Source: Cunninghamia lanceolata
Taxonomy: Eukaryota > Streptophyta > Pinopsida > Cupressales > Cupressaceae
Direction of reading: 5' to 3'
Length of the DNA: 64,000 nucleotides
NCBI GenBank assembly: GCA_027924645.1
Contig: BSBN01000039.1
Coordinates: forward strand, 23,100,001-23,164,000
Under the pieces are notes generated by a model. The model saw nothing but the letters and a program-made list of their open reading frames with translations. It ran no database searches and had not been told where the DNA came from. The position numbers were made by a program, and so were the translations under genes. Every line of letters starts with the position of its first letter. The first letter of the stretch is position 1. Shown here piece by piece: positions 47,105 to 57,360 of the stretch.

Positions 47105-50100
47105 TAGAAAATGCCCTCAACCCTCAACGTCAAACCCTAATCCCTCAACCCTTAACTCTGATCCCTCGACCCTCGACCCTCAACCCTCAATGTCAAATCC
47201 TAATCCCTCAACCCTCAACCCTATCCCTAAACCCTCAACCCTCAACGTCAAATCCTAATCCCTCAACCCTCAACCCTATCCCTAAACCCTCAACCCTCAA
47301 CATCAAATCCTAATCCCTCAACCCTAATCCGTCATCCCTCAACTCTAATCCCTCATCCCTAAACCCTAAATGCTATCCATAATCCTACACCCTAAACAGA
47401 CTCGATACTATACCTTAAACTCTAATCCATTATCCCTAAACCCTCCAACCCTATCCCTAATCCTTACGCCCTCCACACTCTACTTTAACACTAATCCCTT
47501 GAACCTCAACCCTATCCCTAAACCCTTGACCCTCGAACCTCAACCCTCAACCCTCAATGTCAAACCCTAATCCCTCAACCCTTAACTCTGATCCATCAAC
47601 CCTCAACACTATACCTTAGACCCTAATCCCTTCAACCTCAACCCTATCCCTAAACCCTCGACCCTCGAACCTCAATCCTCAACCCTCGACGTCAAACCCT
47701 CCAACCCTATCCCTAATCCTTATACCCTCCACACTCTACTTTAACCCTAATTCCTCAACCCTCGACCCTATCCCTAAACCCTTGACCCTCGAACCTCAAC
47801 CCTCAACCCTCAACGTTAAACCCTAATCCCTCAACCCTTAACTCTGATCCCTCGACCCTCAACCCTATCCCTAAACCCTCAACCCTAAACCCTTAATCCT
47901 TAAACCTTCAACCCTAAACCCTATCCCTAATCCCTCTACCCTCGACACTCTAACCCTAACCTTGACATTAAATCCATCAACCCTAAACCCTAATCCTAAA
48001 CCCTCAACCCTCAACCCTCAACACTATACCTTAAACCCTAATCCCTCAACCCTCAACCCTAAACCCTAATCCCTCAACCCTCAACCCTAATCCATCATCC
48101 CTCAACTCTAATCCCTCATCCCTAAACCCTAAATGCTATCCCTATTCCTAAACCCTCAACAAACTTGATACTATACCTTAAACTCTAATCCCTTATCCCT
48201 AAACCCTCCAACCCTATCCCTAATCCTTACACCCTCCACACTCTACTTTAACCCTAATCCCTTGAACCTCAACCCTATCCCTAAACCCTTGACCCTCGAA
48301 CCTCAACCCTCAACCCTCAACGTCAAACCCTAATCCCTCAACCCTTAACTCTGATCCATCAACCCTCAACACTATACCTTAAACCCTAATCCCTATCCCT
48401 CAACCCTTAACCCTTAAAATTTAAACCCTATCCCTACACCCTCAACACTTGACACTATATCTTAAGCCTTAAACCCTCATCCCTAAAGCCTCAACCCTCA
48501 ATCCTATACCTTAAACCCTAATCCCTTAACCCTCAACCCTAATCCATCATCCCTCAACTATAATCCCTCATCCCTAAACCCTAAATGCTATCCCTATTCC
48601 TAAACCCTCAACAGACTCAATACTATACCTTAAACTCTAATCCCTTATCCCTAACCCCTCCAACCCTATCCCTAATCCTTATACCCTCCACACTCTACTT
48701 TAACCCTAATTCCTCGACCCTCAACCCTATTCCTAAACCCTTGACCCTCGAACCTCAACCCTCAACCCTCAACGTCAAACCCTAATCCCTCAACCCTTAA
48801 CTCTGATCCCTCGACCCTCAACCCTATCCCTAAACCCTCAACCCTAAACCCTCAACCCTCAATGTCAAATTCTAATCCCTCAACCCTTCACTCTAATCCC
48901 TCAACCCTAAACCCTCAACCCTCAACGTCAAATTCTAATCCCTCAACCATTCACTCTAATCCCTCAACCCTAAACCCTATCCCTAAACCCTCAACACTAT
49001 ACCTTAAACCTTAATCCCTCAACCCTAACCCTAAACCTTGTCCCTAAACCCTAATCCCTCAACCCTCAACCCTAATCTGTCATCCGTCATCCCTCAACTC
49101 TAATCCCTCATTCCTAAACCCTAAACGCTATCCCTATTCCTAGACCCTCAATAGGATCGATACTATACCTTAAACCCTAATCCCTCTACCCTCGACACTC
49201 TTATTTAACCCTAATCCCTTGACCATTAACCCTATCCCTCAACCTCAACCCTCAACCCTCAACTCTCAACATTAAACCCTAATTCATCAACCCTAAACCC
49301 TAATCCCTCAAACCTAAACCCTATCCCTAAACCATCAACCCTCAACACTATACCTTAAACCCTAATCCCTCAACCCTCAACCCTAAACCACATCCCTAAA
49401 CCCTAATCCCTCAACCCTCAACCCTAATCCCTCATCCTCAACTCTAATCCCTCATCCCTAAACCCTAAATGCTATCCCTATTCCTAAACCCTCAACAGAC
49501 TCGATACTATACCTTAAACTCTAATCCCTTATCCCTAAACCCTCCAACCCTATCCCTAATCCTTACACCCTCCACACTCTACTTTAACCCTAATCCCTTC
49601 AACCTCAACCCTATCCCTAAACCCTTGACCCTTGAACCTCAACCCTCAAACCTTGACGTCAAACCCTAATCCCTCAACCCTTAACTATGATCCCTCATCT
49701 CTCAACCCTAACCCTAAACCCTAAACCCTCAACCCTCAACGTCAAATCCTAATCCCTCAACCCTTCACTCTAATCCCTCAACCCTAAACCCTATCCCTAA
49801 ACCCTCAACACTATACCTTAAACCCTAATCCCTCAGCCCTCAACCCTAAACCTTATCCCTAAACCCTAATCCCTCAACCCTCAACCCTAATCTGTCATCC
49901 CTCAACTCTAATCCCTCATCCCTAAACCCTAAATGCTATCCCTATTCCTACACCCTCAACAGAATCGATACTATACCTTAAACCCTAATCCCTTATCCCT
50001 AAACCCTCCAACCCTATCCCTAATCCTTATACCTTCCACACTATACTTTAACCCTAATTCCTCGACCCTCAACCCTATCCCTAAACCCTTGACCCTCGAA

Positions 50101-50955
50101 CCTCAAGCCTCAATGTCAAACCCTAATCCCTCAACCCTTAACTCTGATCCCTCGACCCTCAACACTATACCTTAAACCCTAATCCCTATCCCTCAACCCT
50201 TAACCCTTAAAACTTAAAACCCTATCCCTACACCCTCAACACTTGACACTATATCTTAAGCCTTAAACCCTCATCCCTAAAGCCTCAACCCTCAATCCTT
50301 AAACCTTCAACCCTAAACCCTATCCCTAATCCCTCTACCTTCGACACTCTAACCCTAACCTTGACATTAAATGCTAATCTGTCAACCCTAAACCCTAATC
50401 CTAAACCCTCAACCCTCAACCCTTAACACTATACCTTAAACCCTAATCCCTCAACCCTCAACCCTAAACCTTATCCCTAAACCCTAATCCCTCAACCCTC
50501 AACCCTAATCCATCATCCCTCAACTATAATCCCTCATCCCTAAACCCTAAATGCTATCCCTATTCCTAAACCCTCAACAGACTCGATATTATACCTTATA
50601 CCCTAATCCCTTATCCCTAAACCCTCCAACCCTATCCCTAATCCTTACACCCTCCACACTCTACTTTAACCCTAATCCCTCGACCCTAAACCCTATCCCT
50701 AAACCCTTGACCCTTGAACCTCAACCCTCAACCCTCAATGTCAAACCCTAATCCCTCAACCCTTAACTCTGATCCCTCGACCCTCAACCCTATCCCTAAA
50801 CCCTAAAACCTCAACCCTAATCTGTCATCCCTCATCCCTAAACCCTAAACGCTATCCCTATTCCTAGACCCTCAACGGGCTAGATACTATACCTTAAATG
50901 TTAATCCCTTATCCCTAAACCCTCCAACTCTATCCCTTATCCCTTAACCCTCATG
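47105..50955. repeat. Degenerate telomere-like array (CCCTAAA/CCCTCAA), about 3.85 kb
   Basis: Almost the whole interval is 6-8 bp units of the type CCCTAAA, CCCTCAA, CCCTAATC and CCCTATC, i.e. the C-rich strand of the plant telomere repeat with drift. A longer-range order exists: a landmark containing GACTCGATACTATACC, followed by TAATCCCTTATCCCTAAACC, recurs near 47400, 48610, 49495, 49960 and 50577, with variants near 48170, 49150 and 50880. The array has therefore been amplified in blocks of roughly 0.45-1.2 kb. Open frames across it (66-100 codons rich in Asn, Pro, Leu and Thr) are by-products of the repeat. It lies wholly inside the inverted-repeat-bounded transposon. Confidence 0.95.
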
Positions 50956-50992
50956 ATTAATAGCGTTGAACATAAAAAAATTTGAGGGGAAC

Positions 50993-51112
50993 ATAACGCG
51001 AGTGCGTTATAACGTGCTCATGTTATGCCAAACATGGCAAACAATAGACTTGCGGGAAAGAAAAATGCAAGGCAAAACATAACGCGAGCGCGTTATAACG
51101 CGCTCACGTTAT
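50993..51112. repeat. Subterminal GCGC palindromes, right end
   Basis: Two near-perfect 34-bp palindromes are present. One is at about 50993-51026 (ATAACGCGAGTGCGTTATAA and on). The other is at 51079-51112 (ATAACGCGAGCGCGTTATAA and on). They match the half-palindromes at 34329-34456 near the left end. The sequence is rich in CG dinucleotides in an AT-rich region. Confidence 0.85.
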
Positions 51113-51965
51113 TTCTTGCTTTGGGAATCCCAAGCCTTGGGCTTGGGATTTGCTTTGAATTTCCAACCCAAAGGCTTGGAGTGCCTTATGAACAGTCACA
51201 AACGTGTTTTTCTATATTCTTCAAAATTTCACATAATTTCGTTCGTGCTAACCCTCAGATTTGCACATGTTTCAAGGTCGAACAAATCGAACACATGGGT
51301 AATGTTAGGCTTTCTCTTAGCTATTTGACGATGTGATTTTTTTCACATTTTAACAATGTTAAGCCTTTCATCTTTAATTTCTTTTGTTTGTGTGTCCGTT
51401 TTTAGGCAAAAACCACTATTTGGTCTTTTTTTCATTGTAAAATAACTATTCATTCAAATTTCAAAAAAATTACATATTTAGAAACTAGACTCCATTCTAC
51501 AAATATTAAAAAAATAAAAAAATGATTTTCAATTAGTTTTCAAAATTTATAGGGGTGGCACGGCCAAAATTCTATTTTTTAGGATGTGTCCACTTTGAAA
51601 ATTAGTAAAAAATCAAATATTCATCAAAAAATTATCAGAAAAATCAAGCATAAACTACATGCTAGTAGCTAATTTCTCACTAAAGTGATTTTAAAAATAC
51701 CAAAAAAAAGTTGACCTTTTGAGGGAGCCACAAAACATGCTATGTTATGTTTTTTTGACAGAAACAACACCAATTTCTGTGGCTCCCTCTTTTGAACCCC
51801 TTAATCTATGTCATTTTCAAAACAAAATAGTAGTTTAGAAAGTATACTCGGAGTACTACGAACATTGTTTTGGTTGCATCTCCAAATTTTGAGTGTAACT
51901 ATGCTCAATTTCTCATCCAAGGCCAGTATTTCCTAATTTCAGAAAAAAGTGGCCACTTAAGACCC
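51113..51965. other. Right subterminal region of the transposon
   Basis: A short palindrome (CCCAAGCCTTGGGCTTGGG, near 51130-51148) is followed by AT-rich sequence without a convincing gene. The 70- and 103-codon overlapping frames at 51025-51336 have no recognisable feature. Confidence 0.5.
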
Positions 51966-51998
51966 CTTTTTGGCCCCCCATCTTCCTGCACTTACCCT
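51966..51998 (-). repeat. Right terminal inverted repeat
   Basis: The reverse complement begins AGGGTAAGTGCAGGAAGATG and matches the left repeat with one substitution. It ends at TGCACTTACCCT (51998). Confidence 0.9.
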
Positions 51999-52188
51999 AA
52001 AATCTATAGTTACATTCATACCATAAAAACATGGCAAGAGGAAACCCTAGTTGCAAGTTAGGGATTCCCTGAAAAAATACAACAACAATGGAGAAGTTCA
52101 AAACTGATATAAAATTACACCTTTAAAATTTTCATATTTTTCTAATCATTGCCCTCCTAAAGAACTAGACCTGGCATTTTTTGAAATC

Positions 52189-52464
52189 TTAGAAAGCTTT
52201 TGCACTTCTAGTGCCTAGAAACTGCAACAATGATTCATTCATGTAATGAGAAGACAAATCGTATTTATATTTGCCAGTCATGTGCCTTAATCTATGGGTG
52301 AGAGACTCATGAGAATCAGGAACCTCAAACACACCCACCACCATAAATGCAAAGAGGACAAATCCAAATGCAATCTGTGAGAAAATTGTCTTGAGCCATG
52401 TGCAAGTTGACTCATGAGGTTGAAAGATTTTTTCCCACTCAAAATGGATTGTTGCAGGAGTCAA
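52189..52464 (-). other. Unrecognised 91-codon frame in the outer TG...CA element
   Basis: An open minus-strand frame contains WEKIFQPHESTCTWLKTIF, a hydrophobic stretch (IAFGFVLFAFMVVGVF) that could span a membrane, and HRLRHMTGKYKYDLSSHYMN. The composition looks protein-like rather than random, so it may be a coding remnant. I do not recognise it. No start context or partner exon is evident. Confidence 0.35.
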
Positions 52465-52509
52465 AATGAGAATTATTGGTGTTTATGTGAGGTGTTGGCA
52501 CGTTCTAGT

Positions 52510-53300
52510 GCATTTCTAAACTTTTTCAGGGTTATGGGGTTCCAGGGAACCTTGGAACCATAGAACAATTGAGCAAGTTCCAATGTGCAGAAGAATTCCA
52601 AAGTTACACAAGAGAAAGAAGTGCGACAAAAGAATCAGTGGGGGTCTAGGGTTTATAAGGAACCATGGAATAGGCACCTCAAGCAATCAAGCAATAGGAA
52701 TGGGATCAAGATCATGAACAGGTCAAGGAACTGGGTTCTAGGGAACTTTAGAATATGGAAGCAGGAACACGGGGAAGACAAGGGTTCAGGGGCCAGAAGG
52801 AATGTCTAACCAAAGAGTTGAGGAGTGAGATCCAGGGTTCTAGAAGAACTTGGAATCTTGGGACAATAATGGGATCCAAGGTTCGGGAATGATCAGGGAT
52901 TGGGGTTCCTAAGGAACTTGAAACCTCAGGACGAAAGAATGAAGGTTATGAGATGTTGAGGTTTCGAGGAATTGGGGAACACGAGGACATTGGAACTAGG
53001 TGAAAAGGTTCCAAGGACCTCCAAGGACCCAAAAACCTAAAAAGGAAAGAAGAAGGTGGGGAATGCAGACATTCGGGCTTTTGGGAAACTGAGGAACCTG
53101 AGGACGCACAGACAAGGTTCTAAGGTTCTAGGAAAACCTGAAAACTTGAAAAGGCAAAGAGGAAGGTAGGGAGTGTAGGGTTCGATGGAAACTTGGAACT
53201 CTGGCACCTAACGGTAAAATATGAGGTTTCAGGGTTTTAGGGAACTTTAGAACCTGCAAACAAGGTTCTAAGGACCCCCAAGAACTTGAAAACCTAAGAA
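52510..53300. repeat. GGTTCC/GGAACC-rich irregular array
   Basis: Phrases such as GGTTCTAGGGAACTTTAGAA, GGGTTCCTAAGGAACTTGAA and AGGTTCTAAGGACC recur about every 50-70 bp. Each is a small imperfect palindrome around GAAC/GTTC. Layout and motif type parallel the GGTTCAA array at 18730-19290 of the other TG...CA element. Confidence 0.7.
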
Positions 53301-53658
53301 AGGGCAAAATTCACAAAAAATATGCACACTTAGAATTTTTTAGGGATACTGATGTTGAAGTCATCACATGAACAATAAAACACTAAAACTGCATGTTGCT
53401 AGGGTTTAAGATTTGGGGGGAACTAGGGACCAAATGACCAACAGGCTAGCGGAGGGGAAACTTCTCAAGCTTAGAACATCCGTAGGTTTCAACAAAACCC
53501 AAAAACGTGAAAAGGCCAATAATGGCTAAGGAAGAGCTAGAATTAGAAATTTCTTGGGATTTTGGCAATAACAGGACATGGCCATGGCATGAGGAAGGCC
53601 AAAACAACAACATGGCATAAGACTTAGAATTTTTTTCAATTTTAGGCATGTGCCAACA

Positions 53659-55010
53659 TGAGGCAAGAAATATTCAATTAGCAACCTAGATTTTGCCAAC
53701 TAAGGACAAGAACTTGTGGCCCCAAGTAAAATTTTTATTTTTAAGCTTGTTAATGAGCCAACTCCACATCTTTGAAAGAGATACACCCAAGATAAAAGGA
53801 ATTCCAAGATATCTAGTGAGTTGCCCATGATTAACACATTTCCATTCTTTTGGAATCCACTAAGGAGTCGGATTAGATTACACCATCAAAAATTTAGTTT
53901 TATGATAAGCTAATTGGGAACCATAAATTGAATAGTATATATTTAGGGTGTCCAATAAATTATTTATATCCTTCTTACTATTTTGAAGAAAAACATGATG
54001 TCATCAACAAAATGTGAGTTGATAACAACCACATTTTGGGGAATGGAAATACCAACTATAAGATTCATCTAATTAGCTTTTTGTAGTAAATACCCCAATG
54101 CATCATACATAAGAACATATAAAAATAGAGATAATGAACAACCCTTCCTGATAGAGCATTATAAAAGAAATGGATCAAACATTGAATTATTAATAACTAG
54201 CTAGGCACTGGCATCAATAAATAACATCTAAACATATGAACAAATCTTGGGACCAAAGCCCAACCACTACAACATCTTAAGAATAAGTCCCCAATGCATT
54301 ATATCATAAGCTTTATCAAAATCTAGCTTTACCAACAATGCATTTTGACCTAATTATCACACCAATTCACTAGCTTCCCAAGCCCAGATTAAATTGTCAA
54401 GAATATATCTACCACCAAGAAACCTTATATGTTTAGGCCTAACTATCCCTTGCACCACTGGTTTGATCCTTGTTTCTAAAGCTTTGGCAATGATTTTATA
54501 GGAAGTGTTAAGCAAAGTAATTGGACTTCATCCTTAAATAGTGTCTTCATTTTTTCCCTTTAGAAGAAATTTAATTAGGCATCTATTAATAGAAGGCTCC
54601 AACAATCCTTTCTCCAAAGCTTCCAAATATAGAGAGAAATCCTCCTTAATGTGTTGCCACATCAATTGGTAAAATTCCGTAAAGATCCCATCAATCCTAG
54701 GACTTTTTTTATGAGCCATTGAGAAAACAACATTTTCAAGATCTTCCATAGAGAGATTACAGTCCAAGAACCCGCTATAAACAGAATCAACCTTATTGGA
54801 GATGCAATCTTTGACTATACTTTCTAGTGTTAATTAGATATCCTACCAATTCAATGATCCCCTCTAAAAAATTTCTCATAGAAATTCTAGAACAACAACT
54901 TAATATCAATCGAGTCGATATGTTAAGAGCCAACTTCATCTAGAATTGCTCCAATATTTTCCTTATTATACTTATAATTTAAATCATTTTTAGTTTTTCC
55001 TCTAAAAATT
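53659..55010 (-). pseudogene. L1-type LINE ORF2, reverse transcriptase part
   Basis: The minus strand reads the plant L1 reverse transcriptase. LENVVFSMAHKKSPRIDGIF and FYQLMWQHIKEDF come first. SPITLLNTSYKIIAKALE, TRIKPVVQGIVRP, FLGGRYILDNLIWAWE and KLDFDKAYDIMHWG follow. The catalytic box has FVDDIMFF near 54000, where FADD is usual. It ends at HKFLSLVGKI, a stop, VAN, a stop, IFLAS at the insertion point. The C-terminal part lies at 32640-33505. Many stops (TAG, TGA, TAA) make it a pseudogene. No endonuclease domain or ORF1 is visible upstream; the copy meets copia sequence at about 55010-55060, so it is 5'-truncated. Confidence 0.85.
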
Positions 55011-55059
55011 AAATAGAAATTTTTTTATAGAAAATAAATCTGAGAGACTTTACTCATAT

Positions 55060-56227
55060 ACACATAAACTCATCCTTGGTCTTTCTAGTAGATTTGGATC
55101 TAGACTTGTCTTTCTTCATGTCCTTCTTTCCTTTCTCTTTCAATCTTCCATGAATAGCTAGGGCCTCCTTGGTTGATTAAGAAGTTTTTCTCTTCATTTC
55201 CTTTGAAAGTAAGGATGCAACTACCTCATCTATTTTGAATTTAGAGGTAGTACACTCAATTTCCATCACCATGTGATCCCACAAGTTGGAAAATAACATA
55301 ACAAAGTCATGAAATGATTCTCTTCCTCCATCTTCACTCCAGTAGGGTGCAAATAGATACTAATCATTTTGAAAGCAAATATTTGTGTGATTTGGATGTC
55401 CCACAAGATTTGGATGTAGACTTGGGTGCAAATAGAGAATAATCATTTTGAAAGCTAAGGCCTACTTGGTTGATTAAAACATTTTTCTCTCACTTCCTTT
55501 GAAAGTAAGGATGTATCTACCTCGTCCATACTCTTTCTCCATACAAGCATATATTTTTGTAATTTGGTTGTCCCACAAGATTTGGATCTAGACTTGTCTT
55601 TCTTTGTGTCCTTCTTGCCTTTTTCTTTCAAGCTTCCATGAATAGCTAGGGCCTCCTTGGCTAATCAAGAAGTTTTTCTCTTCATTTCCTCTAAAAGTAA
55701 TGATGCAACTACCTCATCCATTTTGAATTTAGGGATAGTACGCTTAATTGCCATCACCATGTGATCCCACAAGTTTGGAAAAGAACATAATAAAGTCAAC
55801 AGTGATCCTCCTCCTCCATATTCACTCCTATAGAGTGCAACTAGATAATAATCATGTTGAAAGCATTCAGGTTCTTAGCCACAAAACCGCCATCTTCCAT
55901 CATGAGGGTATACAACTCCTTTCTTAGGAAAAGTTTATTTACCAAGGATTTAGCCTGATAAATTTCACCCAACTTCTTCCAGAGATCTACAACATTGGCT
56001 TCTTCATGCATATTAAAAAATATAGAGTCTTCCAAATAGAACCTAATGAGACCCTTCACTTTTCTATCCAATTTGTCCTAGTCTTATTATGACATAGCAA
56101 TAGGTTTGAATCTGGATACTATAGCTCATAGATCACTATCCACAAGCATATCCTCCATATTAAGATTTCAAAGCTCAAAGTTTGTGCCTATGAACTTCTC
56201 CATTTTTATCCTTGATGTGCTTGCCAT
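55060..56227 (-). pseudogene. Ty1/copia gag remnant with internal duplications
   Basis: From the ATG at 56227 the minus strand reads copia gag: MEKFIGTNFEL, NMEDMLVDSDL, DRKVKGLIRFYLEDSIFF, ANVVDLWKKLGEIYQAKSL and NKLFLRKELYTLMMEDG. The first part has several TGA and TAA or TAG stops in place of expected Trp or Gln. Further along, a segment containing CTAGGGCCTCCTTGG(T/C)T is present in two full copies (about 55105-55260 and 55598-55760), with a shorter version near 55440-55540. No zinc knuckle, integrase or reverse transcriptase remains; the LINE follows directly. Confidence 0.8.
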
Positions 56228-56325
56228 TTTTCTACAACAAGATCTCCTTTTGTGCAAGGTCCCACTCAATCTAGGATTAGTACCAAAAAACCCTTGTCCC
56301 TAACACTTAGAATCTAAGGTGATCA

Positions 56326-56338
56326 GGCTCTGATTCCA
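56326..56338 (-). promoter_or_regulatory. Copia primer binding site (initiator tRNA-Met type)
   Basis: On the minus strand TGGAATCAGAGCC follows a probable LTR end (TTGTTCA at about 56341-56347). The usual form is TGGTATCAGAGCC. It places the copia 5' LTR to the right of 56341. Confidence 0.75.
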
Positions 56339-56340
56339 AA

Positions 56341-57360
56341 TGAACAAAAGAAGAGGTGTGGAATACACTTCCTACACTAATCTATGAGAGGAGGTATTTG
56401 CAAATAAATTAAATCTTTGCAGTTACCAAGAAAAAAACACAATAAAAATAATATACCACAACACAATGATCTACATGGGAAAAACCTTTTCAAGGGAAAA
56501 ACCTCACACTCAAATGTAATTGATATATTATTTAGTAATCAAAGGTTACAATACACTTGAAGAGTTTAAGCCTTTACAAAAGTATCACCAACAAAAAATT
56601 TGGAGTAATTCTAGCAATATAACAGTACCTACAAAACTTACTATCAAAACTTCCATCTCAAGCACCCAATAACTAGGAGAAGCAATACATGAAATTATCA
56701 AATGGTTATTAGGAAAACCATGAGCTAAAACCATCCAAATCTCTAGTTAAAAATCCAATGCTCAAATCTCAAAATAAGTCCATAGGCTAAAAATAATATA
56801 TTCTTTCCACTTGTCATAAGCTCCTAACAATCCACCCACCAACTTGGGCACTCCACTTTGGATCCATTATCTCCATCCAAAGATGCTTTATAAAATGTCA
56901 TAACATATGTCACAATTTGGTCAATAAGTGCAACTCCCTCTTACAACTCATAGATGTTGTTACATTTCCAATTTGAGAGACCCAACTTCTGAAGGCCATA
57001 AATTTTGATCTAGGAAGTTGATTAAACCTAGTTTTTTAATTGTAAATCTTAAAGAGGTCAACATCACAGGCATCTTGGGATTGATGTGAGTTTATTCAAA
57101 AATATTTTCAAGGTCACAAATGACCTTTATAGCCCAAAAATTGAGTTTTTTCAATTCTATAACTTGAAAATTGCAAATTTTATTTTTAACAATAGAATAC
57201 AAGGTTTAGACATGTTTCCTAACAAGGTGGACTCTTGGCTTTTGGGTTCATGGTTTTGGGAAACCATTGTTAGTTTCTTGTTCCTCTCTTGCTTATGTAC
57301 AGAGTGCTTGGGTTAGTGGTTTTGAGGATTTTTGGTTATAGGTATATGTTGTCAACCAAA
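56341..57360 (-). repeat. Probable copia 5' LTR, right boundary not fixed
   Basis: The sequence right of the primer site is non-coding, with the A-rich and C-rich makeup of a copia LTR and leader. I could not find the outer TG end or a matching 3' LTR, so its length is a guess. A candidate start (TGACAACATATACC on the minus strand) lies near 57350. Confidence 0.4.

Larger units (their letters stand above)
34263..51998. mobile_element. Candidate giant DNA transposon, 17.7 kb, with inverted repeats and transposase
   Basis: It is bounded by 33-bp inverted repeats with one mismatch (AGGGTAAGTGCA, then A or G, then GAAGATGGGGGG...). Near-perfect palindromes of GCGC-containing motifs lie 60-200 bp inside the left end and about 0.9 kb inside the right end. 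Inside are a seven-exon plus-strand gene (34603-36712), a minus-strand DDE-like transposase gene (43112-46207), a GGCGCC minisatellite, a 360-bp satellite and a telomere-like array. Target duplication is unclear: the 9-mer ACATTCATA occurs at 34253-34261 and 52012-52020, but the right copy is 13 bp away from the repeat end. Both genes carry stops, so this copy is not autonomous now. I could not place it in a named superfamily. Confidence 0.75.
33506..53658. mobile_element. 20.15-kb TG...CA insertion in a LINE (probable solo LTR with a transposon inside)
   Basis: The ends are TGTTAGTTCCC and GTGCCAACA, with a perfect 5-bp target duplication TGAGG (33501-33505 and 53659-53663). Removing it rejoins the LINE reading frame (IFLAS to HVYYLSC). 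No direct terminal repeats are visible. The inner 34263-51998 segment has its own inverted repeats. Without it the outer element is 2417 bp, consistent with a solo LTR. It contains a GGTTCC-rich array (52510-53300), as the other TG...CA element has a GGTTCAA array. Orientation is uncertain. Confidence 0.85.

Noticed and set aside
47105..50955. Series of 66-100-codon open frames starting MLSLFLNPQQT or similar
   Set aside because: They are readings of the telomere-like repeat, recurring with the repeat blocks and made almost only of Asn, Pro, Leu, Ser and Thr. No gene signal beyond the repeat.
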